From Bacillota bacterium (lineage in GTDB: Bacteria; Bacillota; Clostridia; Christensenellales; Aristaeellaceae): a stretch of 64,000 bases of DNA. The stretch lies in NCBI GenBank assembly GCA_023392515.1, contig JAEVYX010000142.1:29701-93700 (forward strand). Reading direction: 5' to 3'. Below are positions 25,238-32,478 of this stretch, in pieces; position 1 is the first letter of the stretch; every line of letters starts with the position of its first letter. A program made the position numbers and the translations under genes. The notes under the pieces are model-generated. The model saw nothing but the letters and a program-made list of their open reading frames with translations, did not search any database and was not told the origin of the DNA.

Positions 25238-27364
25238 TCATTGCGGCATTTGAAATTGAACCTGCACCTGCGCCCCCGGCGCGACGTATTCCCCAGCCGC
25301 GGGGGTTTGGGAAGCCGCCAGGCCGCTGCCCTTCAGTACCATTTCCAGTCCCCGTAAACGCAGCAGTCTCCCCGCCTCCACCATGGAAAGTCCTCCCACA
25401 TCCGGTACCTTCACCAGGTCAAGGGGTTCCACCGCGCCCTCCTGATTGGTGTACAGCATTACTTGCCCGCCCATGCTTAGCTGGGCACCGGCGGCCGGCA
25501 TCTGATCGGTAACAGTGTCGGATTGTCCGTCATCCAAGGATATCAACCCCAATTCCCCAAGCTTTTTCTTGGCATCCTTGAGGGAAAGCCCGATCACATC
25601 CGGTATTTCCACTTGAGGCGATTGGGTGGCGGACGGATCGGCCGGCGCGATACCCAGGTAGTGCAGCGTTTCCTCCATCACCTGCCGGGCGAAGGGGGCC
25701 GCCGTCGTTCCGCCATAATCCACCGGCGCCTGAGATTCATCCACGACGACCAGAATGGCAAACTGGGGATTGTCAGCCGGAGCAAATCCCAGGAAAGATC
25801 CGATGTGCACATCCCTTACAATTTTACCATCCTTGTATTTCTGCGCAGTACCGGTCTTTCCACCAATCCTGTATCCAGCAATCGCGGCATTTTTGCCGCC
25901 GCCGTTTTCCACAACGCCTTCCAGCAGATTCCGCATTGTGGCCGATGTCTCAGGGGTGATAGGATTGGCCACTACCTGGGCACTGGTGCGCTGCAGAACC
26001 ACACCTGTTTCGGATAATACTTCCGCTACCAGATATGGCCGCATCAGCTTGCCGCCATTGACCGCCGCACAGGCGGCTGTAATCAATTGCAGCGGGGTCA
26101 CCGCCACGCTTTGCCCAAAACCGATGCGTGCCAGATCCACATCCTTCACATATCGGTTATTGATCAGTATGCCCGAAGCTTCACCCGGCAAGTCGATTCC
26201 CGTCATCGTACCCAAGCCAAAGGCCCGGAGATATTGATAGAAGGTATCCTTGCCCATTCGCAAAGCCAATTCCACAAAAACGGGGTTACAGCTGTTTTGC
26301 AATGCCTCCCGCATGGATTCAGCCCCGTGCGCCCTGCCCCAGCAGCGGATTGTATCCCCGTCAACCTTGATCTTGGCCGAGCAATAAAACCGGTCTTCCG
26401 GGTTCGTCACACCGCTGTCCAGGGCGGCGGATGCCGTGACGATTTTAAAGGTGGAGCCGGGCTCGTAGGCATCACTGATCATGTTGATGCGCATTAATTC
26501 CCGCAGCGTTTCCAATGCATCCCGGGGAGGATTGTTGGGATCATAATCAGGTTTGCTGCACATAGCCAGGATCGCGCCGGTTTTCACATCCATCACGATG
26601 GCATGAACTGCTTTGGCATCATTGACCGCAAGACATTCACGCATGGCTTTTTCGCAAAAGCCTTGAATGGTGTTGTCTATGGTCAGCTTGAGCGAGTTTC
26701 CCGCCTGGGGTGCAATATAAGCTGTCTGGCCATTTGCCAGTGTTCTTGCTTTGGCATCCACCTCATGCAAAAACGTTCCACTCTGGCCTTTGAGCAGCGA
26801 TTCATATTGCTGTTCCAGGCCGGATTGGCCTACGCTGTCAACATTGGTCAGCCCCAGTACCTGGCTGAGAAAAGCGCCCTTTGGGTACCATCTTTTTGTA
26901 TCCTCATCAAAGGTGATGCCCCGGAGCGTTTTTAACTGAAGAATTTTCGGGTCCATCTGCAGACTGCGTATTTGATCCACCACATCCCGGTTTACCTGAC
27001 GCTTTAGGATCACAGATGCCTTTGCCTTGTCCGACAACTTGATAAGAACGCTTTCCCGGTTTACATCAAGCAGCGGGCATAATAGATCGCATACCCCTTC
27101 CGGGTTCACAATCTGCTGCGGATTGGCACAGACGATATACGCCGTTGTGCTCAGGGTAATACTCTCGCTATTCCGATCCAGTATGCTGCCCCGCTTGGCA
27201 GCCACCGCTCCGGACCTTGTCCATTGACTGACGCCTTTAGCAGTCAACTCTTCCGCCTGGAAAATCGTCAGGCTGCCAATGCGCACAACCACCGTGCCAA
27301 AGAGCAATGTCAGGATGACGGTAAGCAGCAGCAGCCTCTTGCGAATGACAAGTTCGGGATACAA
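25238..27364 (-). CDS. spoVD: Class B penicillin-binding protein with two PASTA domains (SpoVD/FtsI type)
   Basis: A 708-residue transpeptidase. One N-terminal membrane span (about 11-30) precedes a dimerisation domain. The transpeptidase domain has Ser304 in STFK, SCN at 358-360 and KTGT at 503-506. Two PASTA domains follow (about 575-640, starting VEIPDVIGLSLKDAKKKL, and about 645-705, VKVPDVGGLSMVEAGRLL). As the only class B PBP in the dcw cluster, it could be the septal FtsI/Pbp2B or the sporulation-specific SpoVD; SpoVD proteins also end in PASTA. The start is probably TTG 27364, after a G-rich SD. Confidence 0.9.
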   Translation of the reverse strand: MYPELVIRKRLLLLTVILTLLFGTVVVRIGSLTIFQAEELTAKGVSQWTRSGAVAAKRGSILDRNSESITLSTTAYIVCANPQQIVNPEGVCDLLCPLLDVNRESVLIKLSDKAKASVILKRQVNRDVVDQIRSLQMDPKILQLKTLRGITFDEDTKRWYPKGAFLSQVLGLTNVDSVGQSGLEQQYESLLKGQSGTFLHEVDAKARTLANGQTAYIAPQAGNSLKLTIDNTIQGFCEKAMRECLAVNDAKAVHAIVMDVKTGAILAMCSKPDYDPNNPPRDALETLRELMRINMISDAYEPGSTFKIVTASAALDSGVTNPEDRFYCSAKIKVDGDTIRCWGRAHGAESMREALQNSCNPVFVELALRMGKDTFYQYLRAFGLGTMTGIDLPGEASGILINNRYVKDVDLARIGFGQSVAVTPLQLITAACAAVNGGKLMRPYLVAEVLSETGVVLQRTSAQVVANPITPETSATMRNLLEGVVENGGGKNAAIAGYRIGGKTGTAQKYKDGKIVRDVHIGSFLGFAPADNPQFAILVVVDESQAPVDYGGTTAAPFARQVMEETLHYLGIAPADPSATQSPQVEIPDVIGLSLKDAKKKLGELGLISLDDGQSDTVTDQMPAAGAQLSMGGQVMLYTNQEGAVEPLDLVKVPDVGGLSMVEAGRLLRLRGLEMVLKGSGLAASQTPAAGEYVAPGAQVQVQFQMPQ

Positions 27365-27416
27365 TACGCGTCCCCCCTGGGCTGCCTTGACAAAGAGCAG
27401 CTAAAAAAGCCGATCT

Positions 27417-28022
27417 TTACTCCAGGAAGCCAAATAGTGTGGCATAGATGCCCGAGCGTACCGGGGGGACGGTAGCTTGGGCCGAAGGATTCTGCGGGCG
27501 GGTATCGGAAGCCACCAAATAGACAACATCGGCTCCCTCCGCTGATACCATGCCCAGGTTACGGGCAGCGGCATAGCAGATTTTTGCACTGTCGGACGCT
27601 TTGCTCAAGTCTACAGCCAAAGCATCATTTGCCTTCAGCCCTTCCTCGATCTGCGCTTTCAGCATACTGTTGATTTTAGCCTTTTCTGTCATCCGGCTGG
27701 TCTGCACCAGTGTCATAATTCCAAACACAAATACGAAAAGGCCCACCACACATAGCGCGGCGGATAAGGAGAGCCCACCCTGTCGGGGGCGCTCATGCCG
27801 ATTCCCGATTGTTTGGGAAGAAGGCGGCGCAGGGCTCGGCTTAAAACGGGGGGAGCGTTTCAGCATTCGGCTAAGAGGAATAAGCCGGTCTTCATCGTCC
27901 AAATCGCCAAAGGGCAGCTGTACATGCGGGCGCACATAGATACGGCAGGAGGAAATACTGCTGGCTCCCACTAAGGCGTACTTGCCTTTAAAAACACGTG
28001 TTTTTGGATCTCCGCGTGTCAT
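27417..28022 (-). CDS. ftsL: FtsL-like cell division protein
   Basis: A 201-residue bitopic protein. A cytoplasmic N-terminus of about 85 residues is followed by one membrane span (ALCVVGLFVFVFGIMTLVQ). A short extracytoplasmic coiled coil (MTEKAKINSMLKAQIEEGLK) and an Ala/Pro-rich tail complete it. Sequence similarity is low, as usual for FtsL. The call rests on topology, the coil and the position between mraZ and the septal PBP. It starts 38 bases after mraZ, so the rsmH gene normally found here is absent. Confidence 0.72.
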   Translation of the reverse strand: MTRGDPKTRVFKGKYALVGASSISSCRIYVRPHVQLPFGDLDDEDRLIPLSRMLKRSPRFKPSPAPPSSQTIGNRHERPRQGGLSLSAALCVVGLFVFVFGIMTLVQTSRMTEKAKINSMLKAQIEEGLKANDALAVDLSKASDSAKICYAAARNLGMVSAEGADVVYLVASDTRPQNPSAQATVPPVRSGIYATLFGFLE

Positions 28023-28060
28023 ATGTATCCTATCCCCCTTTGGTCCAGTTTAGAACTTTG

Positions 28061-28612
28061 TCACGCCTCCAAATCTCCCAAGTACTGCAACAGCTCCGGA
28101 ATATTTTCCAGGAAATCCTGATCTTCTTTGGCTGCCTTCTGACTATCCACAATGCGGATATGATCAAAGGCACCGCTTATTTCCACATCCTTTGCCTCGC
28201 CCAGCATACGGCTACGAAGTTTGGACGGAAGCAACAGCCGCCCTTGATTGTCACTTTCCCCATCGGGATAGCTGAGCTTGGTGAACTGATGGATGTATTG
28301 CTGTACTTGGAGTTTTCTTTGATTCATGCTTTGAAATTCTTTGAGAAGTTTCAGCCACACATGCCGCGGGTAGAGGGCGACCGCCTGCAGATCCCTTGTG
28401 GGACCAATGGTAAACCGATCCCCCAATGCATCCCGGTAGCCGGCAGGGATGATGATTCTTCCCTTGCCGTCGATAGAATGGTCGTATGAGCCGAAAAACA
28501 TATGCTCCAGCTCATTCTCTGTGGAATCGGCAGGGGTGTTTTGCACTTGAGGCGCATCCGTTTCCGGCTGCCTGGATTCCGCCTTTTCAGAGCGGTTTTC
28601 CTCCTCCGCCAC
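28061..28612 (-). CDS. mraZ: Transcriptional regulator MraZ with N-terminal extension
   Basis: The MraZ core begins at MFFGSYDHSIDGKGRIIIP and contains two AbrB/SpoVT-type halves; the second is SDNQGRLLLPSKLRSR. MraZ forms ring oligomers that bind repeats upstream of dcw operons and usually repress them. About 37 acidic, Gln/Glu-rich residues precede the core. They are in frame with GTG 28612, which has SD GGAGG at seven bases. The internal ATG at about 28501, where most MraZ proteins begin, has only a poorly spaced SD, so the extension may be real. First gene of the cluster. Confidence 0.9.
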   Translation of the reverse strand: MAEEENRSEKAESRQPETDAPQVQNTPADSTENELEHMFFGSYDHSIDGKGRIIIPAGYRDALGDRFTIGPTRDLQAVALYPRHVWLKLLKEFQSMNQRKLQVQQYIHQFTKLSYPDGESDNQGRLLLPSKLRSRMLGEAKDVEISGAFDHIRIVDSQKAAKEDQDFLENIPELLQYLGDLEA

Positions 28613-28629
28613 GATCCCACCTCCCATTC

Positions 28630-28693
28630 CACCACTTTACACCACTTTGTGGGCTGTTGGAACCATTATGCACCACTTTTGGAACTGCGTCAA
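28630..28693 (-). promoter_or_regulatory. dcw cluster promoter with MraZ boxes
   Basis: On the minus strand, TTGACG (28693-28688), 17 bases, CATAAT (28670-28665). Three identical AAAGTGGTG boxes lie at 28679-28671 (inside the spacer), 28648-28640 and 28638-28630. All share a 10-base phase, with degenerate positions between them. AAAGTG-type direct repeats are the known MraZ operator in Gram-positive relatives. Binding would cover the promoter, so autorepression is expected. Confidence 0.82.
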
Positions 28694-28793
28694 TTCCTAT
28701 GCACAAACTTTTTTTGCGGCAGTTCAACATACTTCCGTAACAAATGCATTCATTTTGAGAAACGATGTTCTCTTTTCGCCAAAAGAAAGGCAT

Positions 28794-28821
28794 AAAAAAG
28801 CGCCCAGATACAATCTGAGCG
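28794..28821 (-). terminator. Terminator after the phosphoesterase gene
   Basis: Minus-strand hairpin CGCTCAGAT/ATCTGGGCG (28821-28801) followed by CTTTTTT. The rest of the 28694-28915 gap is AT-rich and shows nothing else. Confidence 0.75.
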
Positions 28822-28915
28822 GAATTTTATCGTATGCCTTTCCCATATATCGCCATTTTTTGTGAAAAAATCATGAAAAATGTACGATTATTTTTTTACC
28901 AGTTTGAGAAAAAGA

Positions 28916-29650
28916 TTAATTTTCTTCTGGCGCTTCTTTTTTCATCCGTAAAGCTTCTTCTTCAAGATTCAGCAGGGAGAAATGAAGCCCATCGCAGGAT
29001 ACCTGATAGTACCGCACATCATTTCGAATGCCGGTAAACCCATATTTAAGCCCAAATCCATGGAGGTGCCCATAGACCAGATCTTTTGCGCGGTATTGCT
29101 CCAACAACTTTGTAAAGCCAGAATCAGTACGCTTCTCATTAAAGGGCGGATAATGCATCATCACCAGCTTATCCAATCCTGGCGCTATTCTTTCCGCTTC
29201 CTTCAGAGACATTTCAAGGCGGAGGATTTCCCGTTCGTATATGCGCTGATCCTCCTGGCTAAGCCCGGCGTCCCCGGGAACCAGCCAGCCTCGGGTGCCG
29301 CAGATCACCCGCCCCCCCAAAAGAAACGCATCGTTTTGAAGGGCATACATTCCAAGGGGCAGCGCCTCACGCAGTTTTGTGATGGATCCCCACCAATAAT
29401 CGTGATTCCCCCGCAAAAGTACCTTTTTCCCCGGCAAAGCCCCGATGGCCTCTAAATCGGGCAATGCATCGCTTAACTGCATGGCCCAGCTAATATCGCC
29501 CGGGATCAATACAAGATCCTCCGGCTTAACTTTCGCACACCAGTCTTCAGAAATTTTTGCAAAGTGATTTTCCCAATGACCGCCAAAAACGTCCATTGGT
29601 TTTTCGTCCCCGCCGGGAAGATGCAGATCGCCTATGGCATAAATGGTCAT
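28916..29650 (-). CDS. Calcineurin-like metallophosphoesterase
   Basis: A 244-residue cytoplasmic protein with the full metallophosphoesterase motif series: GDLHLPG (residues 7-13), PGDISWAM, RGNHDYWW, MMHYPPF and YGHLHGFG. The motifs bind two metal ions for phosphoester hydrolysis. The substrate cannot be read from sequence. It starts 39 bases after the zinc-ribbon gene, so the two probably form an operon. Confidence 0.9.
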   Translation of the reverse strand: MTIYAIGDLHLPGGDEKPMDVFGGHWENHFAKISEDWCAKVKPEDLVLIPGDISWAMQLSDALPDLEAIGALPGKKVLLRGNHDYWWGSITKLREALPLGMYALQNDAFLLGGRVICGTRGWLVPGDAGLSQEDQRIYEREILRLEMSLKEAERIAPGLDKLVMMHYPPFNEKRTDSGFTKLLEQYRAKDLVYGHLHGFGLKYGFTGIRNDVRYYQVSCDGLHFSLLNLEEEALRMKKEAPEEN

Positions 29651-29689
29651 GCAAACAGTTCAAACCGAGGAAGGATGACTGTCTTCGGT

Positions 29690-30103
29690 TCAGCCGTCCT
29701 CTTTCTCCTCGTCATCATCCTCCTGACCTTCTTCCTCGTCCTCCCGAACGCTTTCCAAAGACAATTCGCTTTCGATTTCACCAAATTCCCGTTCCGGGAT
29801 ATCCTCATCAATTTCAGGTATGATTTCATCCATGGTGCTGACAGGGTCGATGGCCAAACTGCTTTCATCCACAATTTCCGGAGAGTCCCCGTCGTCATCA
29901 TGGGTATTTCCGTTCATTTCTTTCAGGCAGAACAAGCATACATCTTTCCCAGGCAGTGCCGGTGCTTCATTGCATACAGAACAAAGCTCCAGTTCATCCC
30001 TGGGCTGCTCTCCCTTCATTTCCCGTAAGCAGACCTTACAGTACTTTTCCCCTTCCTGAATATAATTCAAGTCGCAACGCGGGCATTTAACCAGTTTCAT
30101 CAT
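29690..30103 (-). CDS. Zinc-ribbon protein with acidic tail
   Basis: A 137-residue protein. Two zinc ribbons occupy the first 65 residues (CPRCDLNYIQ with CKVC, and CSVCNEAP with CLFC). The C-terminal half is strongly acidic and ends in a run of Asp/Glu. The architecture suggests a nucleic-acid mimic or a protein-interaction adaptor; I do not recognise a function. ATG 30103 follows AGGAGG at five bases; an ORF extension nine codons upstream lacks an SD. Confidence 0.75.
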   Translation of the reverse strand: MMKLVKCPRCDLNYIQEGEKYCKVCLREMKGEQPRDELELCSVCNEAPALPGKDVCLFCLKEMNGNTHDDDGDSPEIVDESSLAIDPVSTMDEIIPEIDEDIPEREFGEIESELSLESVREDEEEGQEDDDEEKEDG

Positions 30104-30186
30104 GGCATCCTCCTCTAAATTCACAGGCATCTACTTGTATTAGACAGATTACCTTATTTTCCCTTGGAAAGTGTCTTCCATTTTAG

Positions 30187-30242
30187 TTGAACATATTTGT
30201 AAACTATATTACGATCTTATTGCAATCACGACACAATGTCGT
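30187..30242 (+). promoter_or_regulatory. Promoter and leader hairpin of the first CAP-domain gene
   Basis: TTGAAC (30187-30192), 17 bases, TACGAT (30210-30215). The short leader contains a dyad ACGACA/TGTCGT at 30228-30242, just before the SD GGAGGT, which could be an operator or affect translation. Confidence 0.55.
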
Positions 30243-30261
30243 AATAATTAGGAGGTGTCTC

Positions 30262-31278
30262 ATGACCCGAAAGCATATCGCCACAGCCTTGTGCCTCATT
30301 ATGGCAAGCACAGCCGGTACAGCCCTAGCCTCCGGTGCGCCCACCTCACAATTTAATTATTCTGGCTGGCCCTACCGGGCCACTCCTCCTTGCCAGACCC
30401 AGGCAGCCCAAGCGACCCCGGTGCCCAACAGCACTTTGGGCAACACTACCACCTCAAGCAGCTGCCCGAATACAAAAGGCACCTTTACCGTCACCATTGG
30501 CAGCAACGGCTCTTCCGCCACATGCAGCACAAGCACCTGCACCAAGGGGTCAACCAGCGATTGCCCCGACAGCAATTGCACTTACGGAAGCCTGTGCCCC
30601 ATCACAAAGGCTACCTGCACAAGCGGAACATGCGCTGCTGCGCCGACGGCAAAACCCACAGTAGCCCCCACCAAAGCGCCTGCCTGCCCTGTGGTTCCCA
30701 CTGCAGCACCCACCTTGGTGCCTACAGCAGTTCCAACGGCGGCACCTATCGCGGTTCCGACTTTAGCCCCTACAGCGGTCCCGACAGCGATCCCAACGGC
30801 TAAGCCCACTTTGGCGCCGACGGCAAAACCCACGGCAGTTCCAACAGCAAAACCCACATTGGCCCCCACAGATGACGACAATTATACTCCAAGTTCTGTT
30901 TCCGCGCAAGAGCAATTGGGCTGGAATTTGGTCAATCAGGATCGGGCCAATAACGGCTTGTCCGCTTTGACGCTGGACCCCGAACTATGCCGTCTGGCCA
31001 GGATGAAATCCACTGATATGTTCCAAAATAACTACTTTGCCCATCAGTCTCCGACTTTGGGCAGCGCGGCCGATATGCTGCGGGCCAATGGCTATTCTTT
31101 CTCCGGCGTTGGTGAAAACATTGCACACCATGCCACAGTAGAAAAATCCCAAGCGGCGTTCATGTCCAGCACGGGCCACCGGCAGAACATCTTAGGCAGC
31201 CAGTGGACCAAGGTAGGCATCGGCGTATGCTATGATGCCCAGGGTTTTGTATATGTAACCCAGATATTTGTTCGCTAA
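30262..31278 (+). CDS. Secreted CAP-domain (SCP-like) protein with Pro/Thr/Ala stalk
   Basis: A 338-residue exported protein. Signal peptide at residues 1-24 (TALCLIMASTAGTALA). Residues about 30-130 are rich in Cys, Ser and Thr. A stalk of PTxxPTA-type repeats spans about 130-205 (for example PTLVPTAVPTA). The C-terminal CAP domain (about 215-338) has the family motifs LVNQDRANNGLSAL, FAHQSPTLG, GENIAHH, TGHRQNIL and the final VYVTQIFV. Clostridial homologues are cell-surface or spore proteins. ATG 30262 follows GGAGGT. A second CAP protein, without the stalk, lies at 54703-55404. Confidence 0.9.
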   Translation: MTRKHIATALCLIMASTAGTALASGAPTSQFNYSGWPYRATPPCQTQAAQATPVPNSTLGNTTTSSSCPNTKGTFTVTIGSNGSSATCSTSTCTKGSTSDCPDSNCTYGSLCPITKATCTSGTCAAAPTAKPTVAPTKAPACPVVPTAAPTLVPTAVPTAAPIAVPTLAPTAVPTAIPTAKPTLAPTAKPTAVPTAKPTLAPTDDDNYTPSSVSAQEQLGWNLVNQDRANNGLSALTLDPELCRLARMKSTDMFQNNYFAHQSPTLGSAADMLRANGYSFSGVGENIAHHATVEKSQAAFMSSTGHRQNILGSQWTKVGIGVCYDAQGFVYVTQIFVR

Positions 31279-31290
31279 ACCTTTTCAGAC

Positions 31291-31350
31291 TTGGCGCTTT
31301 CTCCCCGGAAATGAGTATCTGTCTCTTTCCGGGGGGCAAGCGCCATTATT
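31291..31350 (+). terminator. Large hairpin after the first CAP-domain gene
   Basis: Two stacked helices: GGCGCTT with AAGCGCC, and CCCCGGAAA with TTTCCGGGG (31293-31345). The tail is CATTATT, so termination may be incomplete. Confidence 0.6.
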
Positions 31351-31398
31351 GTATGCTTGGAAGGGATTCTTCGGGCAGCCGCCCGGCCGGGGCAGGTA

Positions 31399-31737
31399 TT
31401 ACACCATCCAATCCCTTGCAGGACCGCTACGGTGAGCGCGCACTTGCAGAGGAAAATGGTTGTTCTGGGCGCTGTCGAATTGCGCTCCCACCGATTTCAA
31501 AAGCGCTTTTCCCGCCATGGAGCCGGTAGTGCGCAGCTTTGTCCTTTCGCTGGCGGGTGTAACAACTGACGCCATTACGGGTACCACTGGCTGAAAGTCC
31601 GACGTTTTAGCTTGAACCAGCTTGTCTTTTGTCCTGACCTGCGAAAGCGCCGCCCGAGCGGATTCCTTCGACAGGGCAGGCAGCAGCACCGCTTCGCTAC
31701 GCAAAAGCGCTGGCTGGCGGGTCGCATCTTGCCGCAT
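31399..31737 (-). CDS. Possible small basic protein of unknown function
   Basis: An open frame of 112 codons with an excellent AGGAGGAG SD six bases before ATG 31737. The product is basic and rich in Ala, Ser and Val, with no signal peptide or membrane span, and I recognise no family. It lies between a terminator at 31816-31844 and the converging CAP gene, so it would be monocistronic. The SD is the main argument; codon use is not decisive. If it is not real, the 570 bases from 31279 to 31847 hold only the two hairpins. Confidence 0.38.
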   Translation of the reverse strand: MRQDATRQPALLRSEAVLLPALSKESARAALSQVRTKDKLVQAKTSDFQPVVPVMASVVTPASERTKLRTTGSMAGKALLKSVGAQFDSAQNNHFPLQVRAHRSGPARDWMV

Positions 31738-31815
31738 GGAACACTCCTCCTGTCTGCCCTTTACATATGCATGGGCTACTCCATGCTATGTGGCTGGGCA
31801 ATGCGGCGTGCGTGC

Positions 31816-31844
31816 AAAACGCCTGCTAATATTGCAGGCGTTTT
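31816..31844. terminator. Terminator after engB
   Basis: Perfect 11-base stem AAAACGCCTGC (31816-31826) with GCAGGCGTTTT (31834-31844). It works in both directions but mainly ends the lon-engB transcript. Confidence 0.85.
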
Positions 31845-31847
31845 CGG

Positions 31848-32477
31848 CTATTCTTCCGCAGATATATCGTTTTCATTCACTATTATATTATGTTTAGCGT
31901 CAAGGATTTCGTCAATGCGTGCAAGCAAAGCTTCCCTACCTGTTTTATCCTGGCTGGAAAAAGGAATCACTTCCCAAGGCTGAACCAAAAGGGTACGGCA
32001 TATAAGAGTGATTTGCTGCATTCTTGCGCTGCGGCCGATTTTATCCGACTTTGTAGCCACAACCGTAAACGGAATATCTTTTTGATGTAAAAAACGATTC
32101 ATGTCGATATCGTCCTGGGTAGGCGCGTGCCTGATATCCACCAGTTGGAGTACATGCTGCAATTCCGTTCCTTTGGAAAAATACCCCTCCATCATTTGAC
32201 CCCAGCGGACTTTTTCCTGTTTGTCTATTTTGGCAAAGCCGTATCCCGGCAGATCAATCAGGTGAAAGGTGCCATTGAGCAAAAACACGTTGATCAGCCT
32301 GGTTTTTCCGGGGGTAGAACTTGTTTTAGCCAACTTCAGCCGGCGGCACAAACAGTTGATGAGCGAACTTTTACCCACATTGCTTCTGCCCACTACGGCA
32401 ATTTGGGGCAGCCCCAGCCCCTGAAAGGGGCCGTAGGCTGCCAAACTCGTAATGAATTCTGCCTTTGTAATCTCCAT
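31848..32477 (-). CDS. engB: Ribosome biogenesis GTPase EngB (YsxC)
   Basis: A 209-residue single-domain GTPase needed for large ribosomal subunit assembly. G1 is GRSNVGKSSLI, G2 TPGKTRLINVF, G3 DLPGYGFAK and G4 TKSDKI. ATG 32477 lies one base after the lon stop, with the G-rich lon end as SD. An in-frame ATG seven codons upstream, inside lon, is less likely. The lon-engB order is common in Firmicutes. Confidence 0.94.
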   Translation of the reverse strand: MEITKAEFITSLAAYGPFQGLGLPQIAVVGRSNVGKSSLINCLCRRLKLAKTSSTPGKTRLINVFLLNGTFHLIDLPGYGFAKIDKQEKVRWGQMMEGYFSKGTELQHVLQLVDIRHAPTQDDIDMNRFLHQKDIPFTVVATKSDKIGRSARMQQITLICRTLLVQPWEVIPFSSQDKTGREALLARIDEILDAKHNIIVNENDISAEE

Positions 32478-32478
32478 A

